Positions 1 to 7,168 of a DNA stretch of 9,039 bases are shown in pieces. Where the stretch lies: positions 1 through 9,039 of the forward strand of contig JAFASB010000429.1 in the NCBI GenBank assembly GCA_019244985.1. The letters are read 5' to 3'. How positions within the stretch are numbered: the first letter of the stretch is position 1; each line of letters starts with the position of its first letter. The stretch comes from Acidimicrobiia bacterium. GTDB taxonomy: Bacteria > Actinomycetota > Acidimicrobiia > Acidimicrobiales > AC-14. The notes under the pieces are model-generated. The model saw only the letters and a list, made by a program, of their open reading frames with translations. It had not been told where the DNA came from and ran no database searches. The translations under genes and the position numbers were made by a program.

Positions 1-306
1 GTAGCGGTTGCGGAAGGGCAGCAGGGGGCTGTCGGCCTGGCCCGGCCGGGGCCGGGTCCGCAACGCGAACGTCGCCGAGAACGGGTCGAGGGCCTCGGCC
101 TCGAGTGACTCGGGCGTCTGCCCGTTGACGCGCAGCTCGAGCCGCGACAGAAACCGGGTGTCGCGGAAGAAGAGGCCCTGGGGAAGGTTGGGAGCCATGT
201 CCCCCGAACGGCCCGAGATGGCGAACGCCGAACCCTCGACCAGGGTGATCGTGCCGGTGGTGCCCAGCATCGGCACCTCGCCGGCGTACGTCCACGGTTC
301 GGCCAT
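1..306 (-). CDS. Glycogen debranching enzyme, N-terminal part (amylo-alpha-1,6-glucosidase type), cut by window edge
   Basis: This is an open reading frame of 102 codons with no stop, read leftward and continuing past position 1. It starts at ATG 306-304, preceded by GAGG (313-310) only 3 nt away. Residues 31-62 read like the N-terminal domain of bacterial glycogen debranching enzymes: SGRSGDM at 31-37, then GLFFRDTRFLSRLELRVNG at 44-62, the family's 'SGD...GLF.RDTR.LSR..L.VNG' block. Enzymes of this family hydrolyse alpha-1,6 branch points in glycogen or related glucans; the catalytic (alpha/alpha)6 barrel would lie outside the window, so activity cannot be judged. The gene diverges from sufC over an 85-bp spacer and has no evident link to Fe-S assembly. 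A later in-frame ATG (codon 13) is possible but would trim the conserved start. I am fairly sure of the family, less sure of the substrate. Confidence 0.8.
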   Translation of the reverse strand, partial: MAEPWTYAGEVPMLGTTGTITLVEGSAFAISGRSGDMAPNLPQGLFFRDTRFLSRLELRVNGQTPESLEAEALDPFSATFALRTRPRPGQADSPLLPFRNRY

Positions 307-335
307 AAGCCTCGCCGACTCTAACGGCCCAGGTC

Positions 336-369
336 AGGGGCCCTTCGGGATTTTCCCCTACCTACGTAG
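336..369. promoter_or_regulatory. Nested dyad plus CTACGTAG palindrome in the divergent spacer
   Basis: AGGGG (336-340) is complementary to CCCCT (355-359). Between them CCC (341-343) pairs with GGG (347-349) around TTC. An 8-bp perfect palindrome CTACGTAG follows at 362-369. The block lies between the debranching-enzyme start (306) and sufC (392) and just upstream of the candidate sufC -10, where an operator for the suf operon or for both genes would be expected. No regulator is encoded nearby, so binding of an Fe-S or redox-sensing repressor is only an inference. Confidence 0.3.
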
Positions 370-375
370 TGTTAT

Positions 376-381
376 TAGACT
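376..381 (+). promoter_or_regulatory. Candidate -10 element for the suf operon (near-leaderless start)
   Basis: TAGACT fits the actinobacterial -10 pattern TANNNT and ends 10 nt before the sufC ATG at 392. Transcription starting about 7 nt downstream would give a leader of only a few bases or none. This agrees with the lack of a Shine-Dalgarno sequence upstream of 392, where the sequence is C-rich. The -35 position (about 351-356, TTTTCC) is not close to consensus. The call rests on spacing only. Confidence 0.3.
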
Positions 382-391
382 TGACCCCCAC

Positions 392-1140
<749 letters not shown>

Positions 1141-1144
<4 letters not shown>

Positions 1145-2379
1145 GCGGTTCTCTCGACGTCGCGCGGATCAAGAAGGACTTCCCGATCCTCGACCGCGTT
1201 ACCCACGACCACCGGCTCGTGTACCTCGACTCGGCGAACAGCTCCCAGAAGCCGCGCGCCGTGATCGAGGCCATGGAGCACTTCACCGAGCACAGCTACG
1301 CCAACATCCACCGAGCGGTGTACGAGATCGCCGAGGAGGCGACCGCGGCCTACGAGGGTGGGCGCGAGGCGATGCGGCGCTTCATCAACGCGCCGTCGAG
1401 CCGCGAGGTGATCTTCACCAAGAACGCCACCGAGGCAATCAACCTGGTCGCCTACTCGTGGGCCCGGCACAACCTGGGCGAGGGCGACGCCATCCTCCTC
1501 ACCGAGATGGAGCACCACGCCAACTTCGTTCCGTGGCTCGTGCTTCGCGAGGAGAAGGGCGTCGAGCTGCGCTTCATCGGCCTGACCGAGGGCGGCCAGC
1601 TCGACCTCACCGACCTTGATCGTCTCATCGACGGCGTGTCGCTCGTCGCCGTCGCCGGCATCTCCAACGTGCTCGGCACGATCAATCCCGTGCGCCAACT
1701 GGCAGACGCGGCCCACGACGCCGGCGCCCTGCTGCTCGTCGACGGTGCCCAGTACACGCCGCACATGGCGACCGACGTACAGGCTCTCGGCTGCGATTTC
1801 TACGCGTGGACCGGCCACAAGATGCTCGGTCCCAGCGGCATCGGCGGCCTGTGGGCGCGCGAGGAACTGCTGGACGCCATGCCCGCCTTCCTCACCGGCG
1901 GCGAGATGATCCGCGACGTGCGCCTTGACGGATGGACGCCGAACGAGCTGCCCTGGAAGTTCGAGGCGGGCACGCCGCCGATCGTCGAGGCCGTCGGCCT
2001 GCGCGCCGCCGTCGAGTACCTCGAGGGTCTCGGGATGGACGCCGTGCGCGAGCACGACGTCGAGCTCACCGGATACGCGCTGCGCACGTTGACCGAACGC
2101 CATGGCGACAAGATCACGATTCACGGCCCGTCGGAGCCCGCAGCCAGAGGCGGGGTGATCTCGTTCGTCTACGAGAACGTGCACCCCCATGACCTGTCCC
2201 AGGTGCTCGACCAGTCCGGTGTCTGCGTTCGGGCCGGTCACCACTGCGCCAAACCACTGATGCGGCGCCTCGGTGTGGGAGCAACGGCCCGCGCCTCGGT
2301 GTACGTGTACAACGACGAAGCCGACGTCGACGCCCTCAACGAGTCGCTCGACGAAGCCGACCGGCTGTTCGCCATCTAA
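1141..2379 (+). CDS. sufS: SufS, cysteine desulfurase (PLP-dependent, type II)
   Basis: A 412-residue class V aminotransferase-fold enzyme that converts L-cysteine to L-alanine, holds the sulfur as a persulfide and passes it to SufU. The PLP Schiff-base lysine is K227 in TGHKMLG; the cofactor-stacking and binding region includes TEMEHHAN (121-128) and DGAQYTPHM (201-209). The persulfide cysteine is C369 in RAGHHCAKPLM, on the short loop of type II (SufS/CsdA) enzymes as opposed to IscS/NifS. The substrate-side EAGTPPI block is at 275-281. All key residues are intact and the length is typical (about 405-415). The ATG overlaps the sufC stop and has GAGG at 1127-1130, 10 nt upstream, inside sufC. 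Location next to sufU supports SufS over CsdA. sufU follows after 13 bp. Confidence 0.95.
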
Positions 2380-2392
2380 GGTCGCCAGGACC

Positions 2393-2884
2393 ATGCCAGG
2401 CCTCGAAGACCTCTACCGGGAGATCATCCTCGACCACTACCGGAACCCCCGGAACCGGGGTGAGCTCGACGCGCCGCCCGCCCTGCGAGTCGAGGGCTTC
2501 AACCCGCTCTGCGGCGACGAGGTGGTCGTGTACCTCGATGTGGCCGATGACGGCAGCGTCAACGACATCAAGATCTCGGGACAGGGTTGCTCCATCAGCC
2601 AGTCGTCGGCGTCGATGATGTCCTCGGCGGTCAAGGGCAAGTCGGCCGAGGAGGCCCGGGCCCTGATCAGGGCGTTCAAGGCCATGATGTCGATCCACGA
2701 GCAGCGTCTCGACGGCAGCGAGGAAGAGGATCCCATCCAGGCCGAGCCCGACGTCAAGCTCGGCGATCTGGAAGCTCTTCAGGGCGTGGTGAAGTTCCCG
2801 GTCCGCATCAAGTGCGCGACGCTCTCGTGGAACACGCTGGCCCAAGGCCTCGACGAGGCCGCTGCCGACGCGCCGACCGCGTAG
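2393..2884 (+). CDS. sufU: SufU, zinc-dependent sulfurtransferase partner of SufS
   Basis: A 163-residue IscU-like protein. In SUF systems of Gram-positive bacteria SufU is thought to use its zinc site to accept persulfide sulfur from SufS and carry it to the SufBCD scaffold, rather than to act as a scaffold itself. The zinc ligands are present: C40 and D42 in NPLCGDE, C66 in GQGCSIS and C141 in IKCATLSW. The stretch before C141 (GDLEALQGVVKFP, about 124-136) belongs to the insertion that separates SufU from IscU. The Ala-rich C-terminal tail (153-163) makes it slightly longer than B. subtilis SufU. The start is ATG 2393, 13 bp after sufS, with AAGG (2378-2381) overlapping the sufS stop as a weak ribosome-binding site. 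The in-frame upstream extension lies inside sufS and is not needed. No sufT (DUF59) gene follows, although many actinobacterial operons have one. Confidence 0.92.
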   Translation: MPGLEDLYREIILDHYRNPRNRGELDAPPALRVEGFNPLCGDEVVVYLDVADDGSVNDIKISGQGCSISQSSASMMSSAVKGKSAEEARALIRAFKAMMSIHEQRLDGSEEEDPIQAEPDVKLGDLEALQGVVKFPVRIKCATLSWNTLAQGLDEAAADAPTA

Positions 2885-2912
2885 TCCGCTTTCGATCCCG
2901 GCCCCGGCTAAA

Positions 2913-2943
2913 GCACCCCCCGTCGCGGTGCCGATTGAGCACC
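2913..2943 (+). promoter_or_regulatory. Alternative hairpins in the leader of the pilT-like gene
   Basis: The 59-bp gap between sufU and the pilT-like gene contains GCACC (2913-2917), GGTGC (2927-2931) and GCACC (2939-2943). The central copy can pair with either flanking copy, with loops of 9 or 7 nt, but not with both. The second hairpin ends immediately before ATG 2944. No Shine-Dalgarno sequence, -10 or T-tract terminator is evident in this gap. The stems are only 5 bp, so chance in GC-rich DNA is possible. Confidence 0.3.
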
Positions 2944-4041
2944 ATGTCCCACCCTCAGCTGGACAGTCTCCTCAGCGCGCTCGCGAGCCATGACGGTTCT
3001 GACCTCCACATCAAGGGCCACGCTGTCCCCCGGATCCGGGTCGACGGGGACCTGAGGAAGCTCCAGGTCGAGCCCCTGACGCCGGAAACAGTTTCTGAGA
3101 TGGCGGCCGCCATCATGCGCGACGACACCGCCGAGCAGTTCGAGCGCCACAACGAAGCCGATTTCGCTTACTCGATCAGCGGGCTCGCCCGCTTCCGGGT
3201 CAACGCTTTTCGACAGCGCGGAACTGTGGCGATGATCTTCCGTCGCGTTCGCCCTTCCGCGGCGTCGTTCGACGAGCTCGGCCTGCCGCTCGTCCTTGCC
3301 CGTCTCGCCAACGAACCGCGCGGCCTCGTGCTGGTCACCGGCCCCACCGGATCAGGGAAGACGACGACCCTCGCGGCCATGATCGACCACATCAACACCA
3401 ATCGTGAGGTGCATGTGGTGACGATCGAGGACCCGATCGAGGTGCTGCACCGCGACAAGCTGGCGTCGATCGAGCAACGTGAAATCGGCGTCGACACCGC
3501 GACGTTCAGTACAGCCATGCGCGCCGCCATGCGCCAGGATCCGGACGTCATCCTCGTCGGCGAGATGCGAGACGAGGAGACGGTCGCCGCAGCGCTGAGC
3601 GCGGCCGAGACCGGTCACCTCGTGCTGTCGACCCTGCACACGATCGACGCCACCGAGACAGTCAACCGAATCGTCGACTTCTTCCCGCCCCACAAGCAGA
3701 AGCAGGTCCGCATCGCGCTCGCCGGCGCGTTGAAAGGCATCGTCTGCCAGCGCCTCGTGCCGCGCGCCGACAAGGAGGGCCGCGTCGCCGCCCTCGAGGT
3801 CATGGTCGCCAACGGCCGGATCTCGCAGTGCATTGCCGAGCCCCAGCTCGGCGGCGACATCTCCGAGATCATCGCCGACGGCGAGTACTACGGCATGCAG
3901 ACCTTCGACCAGCACCTGGCCAAGCTCGTCGAGGAGGGCGTCGTCGACATGGCAGGCGCCGCCCTCGGCGCCACCAATCTCCACGACCTCCGCGTCGCCC
4001 TCAACCGCAAGGGCGTCGTCAGCGCCGGCACCAGGTCCTAA
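2944..4041 (+). CDS. pilT: PilT/PilU-type type IV pilus retraction ATPase
   Basis: A 365-residue secretion-superfamily ATPase. PilT hexamers disassemble type IV pili from the inner face of the membrane and drive twitching or DNA uptake. Domains seen: an N-terminal PAS-like part (1-about 105) beginning with the family's SDLHIKGHAVPRIRVDG pattern; Walker A GPTGSGKTT (133-141); Asp box VTIEDPIE (159-166); Walker B DPDVILVGEMRD (199-210); His box HLVLSTLHT (225-233); and a C-terminal part with YYGMQTFDQHL. The C-terminal 'AIRNLIRE' retraction motif of classic PilT is only loosely matched by DISEIIADG (305-313), so PilT versus PilU or another retraction-type paralogue is open. The start is ATG 2944; TTG 2935, three codons upstream in frame, is an alternative, and neither has a clear ribosome-binding site. 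It follows sufU in the same direction but no pilus gene is nearby. Its stop lies 3 bp from the stop of the opposing gene. Confidence 0.88.
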   Translation: MSHPQLDSLLSALASHDGSDLHIKGHAVPRIRVDGDLRKLQVEPLTPETVSEMAAAIMRDDTAEQFERHNEADFAYSISGLARFRVNAFRQRGTVAMIFRRVRPSAASFDELGLPLVLARLANEPRGLVLVTGPTGSGKTTTLAAMIDHINTNREVHVVTIEDPIEVLHRDKLASIEQREIGVDTATFSTAMRAAMRQDPDVILVGEMRDEETVAAALSAAETGHLVLSTLHTIDATETVNRIVDFFPPHKQKQVRIALAGALKGIVCQRLVPRADKEGRVAALEVMVANGRISQCIAEPQLGGDISEIIADGEYYGMQTFDQHLAKLVEEGVVDMAGAALGATNLHDLRVALNRKGVVSAGTRS

Positions 4042-4044
4042 CCG

Positions 4045-5271
4045 TCAGCTCGTAGGGGGCGAGAACTTCTCGGCGGTGCCATTCACCGCAACCCACAGGT
4101 TGCGGTCGGGACCCGTGGTGATCGCCTGCAGGTTGCCCCCGTGCGAGTTGAGCGTGAACGCCGTCACATCCAGGTTGGGAGTCAGTCGAACGACGGTGTC
4201 ATCACCAGTGCTCGGGCTCGACGCGAACCAGACGTTGCCGTCGGGGCCCGCGGTGATACCGCTCGACCAGCCATTCCCGTCGGGCGAGTCGACTTCCTTC
4301 ACCTGACCAGCCGGTGTGATCCGCCCGGCGCCGGAGCCGCCGAAGAACCACACATTGCCGTCGGGGCCGAGGGTCACCGCGTTCGGCTTGTGCTGCACGG
4401 GGAACTCCGTCACGGCGCCCTGCGGGGTGATCCGGCCGATCTTGCTGGTGTCCTCGGTGAACCAGACATTCCCGTCAGACCCTCGCGTGACGCTGCCCAC
4501 CTGGGCGGGAGTCGCAAAGTGAGTGACTGCTCCGGACGTAGTTATCCGGCCGACGCCCTGGCCGGATCCGAACCACAAGGCACCATCGGAACCCGCAGCA
4601 ATTGAGAACCCGGCGGCCGCGGGGTACTCGGTGATCTGGCCGCTTGGCGTGATGCGGCCGATCTTGCCGGGCCCGTACTCCGTGAACCAGAGGTTTCCGT
4701 CCGGTCCGACGGTGATGCCATCCGGGCCGCTGTACGAGGTCGACGGGTGGAAGGAGAACCTGGTGACCGCGCCGGTGGGCGTGATGCGGGCGACGTCCAT
4801 CGTCGACACAGCCCACAGGTTGCCGTCGGGACCCGCGGTCATTCCCCAATAGCTCCAGTCCCCGACGGCATATTCCGTCGCCGTCAGCTTGTGCGACGGC
4901 GTCGTCGTGGTCGTCGTCGATGGTTTCGTCGACGGAGTTGTGTGGGCGGTCGTCGAGGTGGGAGTGGGGGTGGTGGTCGGCGTAGCCTGGCCACCTGGCA
5001 CCGGCACCATGGCGCCCTGGTCCGTCGTCGGTGTCGTCGTCCCGCCCTCCGACGCCACGTGCTGGCGGTTCGAGCTGCCCGAGCTGGCCGACACGAGCAG
5101 TGCCACCATGACGGCGATAGCAGCGGCGACTGACCCGACGAGGATCATCGGGCGCGGCAGACGCCCCAGCCGTCCCCCCGTTGCCGGCCGAAGCGTCGGC
5201 GGGGGATCGGCATCCTCGACCAGCGAGCGGAGCTCCCACGACAGGTGCTCGTCGAACGGGTCACGGTTCAC
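4045..5271 (-). CDS. Membrane-anchored seven-repeat Vgb-like beta-propeller protein; putative anti-sigma/sensor partner
   Basis: A 408-residue protein starting at GTG 5271-5269, which overlaps the sigma-factor stop as GTGA. Parts in order: cytoplasmic tail 1-41, acidic at 4-22 (DPFDEHLSWELRSLVEDAD); one transmembrane helix about 42-62; Thr/Pro-rich linker about 75-127; and a propeller, about 133-404, of seven repeats of the form 'T.GPDGN(L/V)W', with tryptophans at 153, 195, 233, 270, 308, 348 and 393. The propeller resembles virginiamycin B lyase (Vgb), a seven-bladed fold. By my recollection Vgb catalysis needs a His 14 residues before a Glu (His270/Glu284 in S. aureus). Here the residue 14 before E198 is D184 and before E273 is G259, so lyase activity looks unlikely. 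Orientation should be N-in, propeller outside. The position after an ECF sigma gene suggests an anti-sigma role, but no zinc anti-sigma motif (HxxxCxxC) is present. A longer reading frame to 5445 overlaps the sigma gene and is rejected. Confidence 0.82.
   Translation of the reverse strand: MNRDPFDEHLSWELRSLVEDADPPPTLRPATGGRLGRLPRPMILVGSVAAAIAVMVALLVSASSGSSNRQHVASEGGTTTPTTDQGAMVPVPGGQATPTTTPTPTSTTAHTTPSTKPSTTTTTTPSHKLTATEYAVGDWSYWGMTAGPDGNLWAVSTMDVARITPTGAVTRFSFHPSTSYSGPDGITVGPDGNLWFTEYGPGKIGRITPSGQITEYPAAAGFSIAAGSDGALWFGSGQGVGRITTSGAVTHFATPAQVGSVTRGSDGNVWFTEDTSKIGRITPQGAVTEFPVQHKPNAVTLGPDGNVWFFGGSGAGRITPAGQVKEVDSPDGNGWSSGITAGPDGNVWFASSPSTGDDTVVRLTPNLDVTAFTLNSHGGNLQAITTGPDRNLWVAVNGTAEKFSPPTS
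4083..4845 (-). repeat. Seven tandem propeller repeats encoded in the Vgb-like gene
   Basis: The coding strand repeats a GGxCCxGAxGGxAACxTxTGG-like unit seven times; on the plus strand each is recognisable as variants of 'ttgccgtcgggaccc', for example near 4099, 4234, 4354, 4471, 4579, 4692 and 4820. Spacing is about 110-135 bp (37-45 codons), matching one propeller blade. The third and fourth blades read GSDG rather than GPDG, and the last reads GPDR, so the copies are diverged rather than recently duplicated. Confidence 0.75.
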
Positions 5272-5825
5272 GGGCGGTCCCCCAACAGCTCGCGCAAGGC
5301 GTCGCGCCCACGGGAGAGATGTGACTTGGCGGTGCCGACCGTCGTTCCCATCGCGGACGCGACCTCGTCGACAGGAAGGGCGTCGTAATAGTGCAGGACG
5401 ACGGCAGTCCGCTGCTTGGTCGGAAGTCTTCGCAACGCGTCCCACACGACCTGCCGGTGCACGACCTGATCTTCAGGGCCATACGCAGGGGCCACGTCCA
5501 GCTTTACCTCGCTCCGACGCTGGAACCCCCGACGCAGGAACGTGCGCTTGACCTGGTTGACGACGCTGCGCCGGAGGTAGGCGCCGAAGTCGTCGATCGC
5601 GCCGGCGCGCCAGCGGGGCAGCACCTGGGCGAACGCCTCGCTCATGGCATCATCCGCGGTCGCCGCGTCTCCACCGCACAGGAGCAGCGCCAGCCGATAG
5701 GCGTAGCCCTTGTTCGCCTGGAACAAATCTTCGAACGTGTCATCGCCCTCAACCGATTGGAGATCGAGATCCGCCCGCCTCGAATCCGTCACAACCGCGC
5801 CCCCCATCTCCCACACCAGAGGCAC
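5268..5825 (-). CDS. ECF RNA polymerase sigma factor, SigE-family type
   Basis: A sigma-70 group 4 protein of up to 185 residues that would direct RNA polymerase to a small regulon. Region 2 spans about 31-97 (FEDLFQANKGYAYRLALLL, then DDAMSEAFAQVLPRW) and region 4 about 127-181, with ALRRLPTKQRTAVVLHYY (130-147) and the helix-turn-helix around VDEVASAMGTTVGTAKSHLSR (152-172). Regions 1 and 3 are absent, as in ECF factors. The start is uncertain: GTG 5825 gives the longest frame but lacks a ribosome-binding site; ATG 5807 has GGGAG directly abutting it; GTG 5792 has a G-run 7 nt upstream. Sequence similarity to the family begins near residue 30, so all three keep the domains. The stop overlaps the GTG of the propeller gene, implying coupled translation and a fixed ratio of the two. 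A divergent transporter gene starts 61 bp away. I saw no convincing self-promoter. Confidence 0.9.
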   Translation of the reverse strand: MPLVWEMGGAVVTDSRRADLDLQSVEGDDTFEDLFQANKGYAYRLALLLCGGDAATADDAMSEAFAQVLPRWRAGAIDDFGAYLRRSVVNQVKRTFLRRGFQRRSEVKLDVAPAYGPEDQVVHRQVVWDALRRLPTKQRTAVVLHYYDALPVDEVASAMGTTVGTAKSHLSRGRDALRELLGDRP

Positions 5826-5873
5826 GGGTGGCGGAAAAGGTTGAGCACGCCGTCAAAGATTCGCAGTCGTCCC

Positions 5874-5879
5874 TATCCT
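5874..5879 (+). promoter_or_regulatory. Candidate -10 placing the transcript start on the MFS start codon
   Basis: TATCCT fits TANNNT and leaves exactly 7 nt (5880-5886) before the GTG at 5887, the spacing expected when the first transcribed base is the first base of the start codon. No Shine-Dalgarno sequence precedes that GTG, which fits a leaderless mRNA. The hexamer 17 bp upstream (CGTCAA, 5851-5856) is not a consensus -35 on this strand. Confidence 0.4.
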
Positions 5880-5886
5880 CACCTGG

Positions 5887-7161
5887 GTGGCGCTCTCGTC
5901 GCTCCAGCCGCTGAGGAGGAAGAACTTCGCGCTGATCTGGACGGCGGCCCTCGTGTCGAACGTCGGGTCCTGGATGCAGACCGTCGCCGTCGGAGCACTG
6001 GTGACCGAGGCGACCGGGAAGAGCGCTTGGACGGGAATCGTGGCGGCCGCCGCCTTCATCCCGATCGGCATCTTCTCCCCCGTCGGCGGCGCGCTCGCCG
6101 ACCGCGTCGACCGGCGCCGATACTTCATCGGCACCACGATCGGCGAGACCTTCTTCGCCGCCCTGCTGGCGTTGGCGGTGGCGACGGGCCACGCCGAACC
6201 GTGGCTGGTGACCGTGCTCGTCTTCCTCGGCGGGTGCCTCACGTCGTTGGGCATTCCCGCCTATCAGGCCATCATCCCCGAGCTGGTGCCTCAGGAGGAG
6301 TTGCTGGCAGCCATGAGTCTGGGTGCCGCCCAGTACAACTTCGGCCGCGTGATCGGCCCCGCCCTTGCGGGCGTCGTCATCCTGGCCGGGTCCTACAGCC
6401 TGGTCTTCGCCGTCAACGCCGCCTCGTTCGGTGCCGTGATCGTCGCCCTGCTCTTCAGCCGCTTCGCCGAGCGCCCGCACAATCCAGAGCAGACGAGCCT
6501 GCGCGCCCAGATCGCCGAGGGCGCACGTGCGGCCATGGCCGAGCCCGGGTGCCGGCTGGCGATCATCCTCATCGGGATCACGGCGCTTCTGATCTCCCCG
6601 TTCATCGCCCTGATCCCCGCCGTGGCCATCAACCTTCTCCACGAGGGAGCGAAGGGCACCTCGGTGCTCGTCACCGCGCAGGGGATCGGCGCGGTCGTCG
6701 GCGCCCTCGCGCTCACACCGCTCGCGCTCCGCTACGGACGCCGACGGGTGATCGTCGCCGACCTGGCGTTCGTTCTGCCGTTGACGATCATCCTGTACGC
6801 CGCCGCACCCTCGCTGTGGACCGCCGCCGCCGCCCTGGTCGCCGTGGGCGCGGCCTACATCGGCGTGCTCTCGGGGCTGATGACGGTCGTGCAGCTTCGC
6901 GCACCGAACGAACTACGCGCTCGCATCCTGAGCGTCTACATGGTGTCGCTGGGTGTCGTGTACCCGATCGGCGCCGTGATCCAGGGCAAGCTCGGCGACG
7001 AGTTCGGCCTCCGGACCGTGGTCATCGTGGCCGCGGTCGCCTTTGCGGGGATCATCATCGTCCTCCTCGGTACCGGCGCCCAGCGCCGGCGCGTGCTCGA
7101 AGAGGCCTCACCTGCAGTGGCTGCAGAGCCGGAGCCATCCGTGCCCGTCGCCCTCGCGTAG
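5887..7161 (+). CDS. MFS transporter, EntS/MFS_3-like exporter
   Basis: A 424-residue integral membrane protein with about 12 predicted helices. Motif A, GGALADRVDRRR (67-78), lies in the loop after helix 2. The blocks PAYQAIIPELVPQEELLAA (124-142) and GRVIGPALAG (153-162), and VQLRAPNELRARILS (335-349), match the MFS_3 group that includes the enterobactin exporter EntS and many uncharacterised actinobacterial exporters. The substrate cannot be read from sequence; no siderophore genes are seen here. The N-terminus begins directly with the family pattern LRRKNFALIWTA, supporting GTG 5887. The C-terminal tail (398-424) is charged, then Ala/Pro-rich. It is transcribed away from the sigma factor across a 61-bp spacer, and the cupredoxin gene starts 7 nt after its stop, so the two are probably one operon. 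Whether the sigma factor controls it is unknown. Confidence 0.85.
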   Translation: MALSSLQPLRRKNFALIWTAALVSNVGSWMQTVAVGALVTEATGKSAWTGIVAAAAFIPIGIFSPVGGALADRVDRRRYFIGTTIGETFFAALLALAVATGHAEPWLVTVLVFLGGCLTSLGIPAYQAIIPELVPQEELLAAMSLGAAQYNFGRVIGPALAGVVILAGSYSLVFAVNAASFGAVIVALLFSRFAERPHNPEQTSLRAQIAEGARAAMAEPGCRLAIILIGITALLISPFIALIPAVAINLLHEGAKGTSVLVTAQGIGAVVGALALTPLALRYGRRRVIVADLAFVLPLTIILYAAAPSLWTAAAALVAVGAAYIGVLSGLMTVVQLRAPNELRARILSVYMVSLGVVYPIGAVIQGKLGDEFGLRTVVIVAAVAFAGIIIVLLGTGAQRRRVLEEASPAVAAEPEPSVPVALA

Positions 7162-7166
7162 AGAGG
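7161..7166 (+). promoter_or_regulatory. Close-set ribosome-binding site for the cupredoxin gene
   Basis: GAGAGG begins with the last base of the MFS stop codon and ends 2 nt before GTG 7169. The spacing is shorter than usual, but no other in-frame start codon lies between the signal peptide and the upstream gene body, so this GTG is the best start. The arrangement favours translational coupling to the transporter. Confidence 0.4.
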
Positions 7167-7168
7167 GC

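Noticed and set aside
336..359. Intrinsic terminator in the suf upstream spacer
   Set aside because: Only 4 T follow the inner 3-bp stem and no gene ends here; both flanking genes start from this spacer.
8..391. In-frame N-terminal extension of SufC by 128 codons
   Set aside because: It lies antisense to the debranching-enzyme gene and across the promoter region, has low-complexity content, and SufC homologues begin near the ATG at 392.
4045..5271. Streptogramin (virginiamycin B) lyase resistance gene
   Set aside because: Repeats match the fold, but the expected His-x13-Glu pair is absent, and the protein is membrane-anchored and paired with a sigma factor.
5833..5854. ECF-type promoter GGAAA...CGTC ahead of the MFS gene
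   Set aside because: The 13-nt spacer is shorter than the 15-17 nt usual for ECF promoters, and the -35 lacks the AAC core. It would need transcript mapping to revive.
5851..5856. TTGACG -35 on the minus strand for the sigma gene
   Set aside because: A perfect-looking -35 start, but no TANNNT hexamer lies 16-18 nt downstream.
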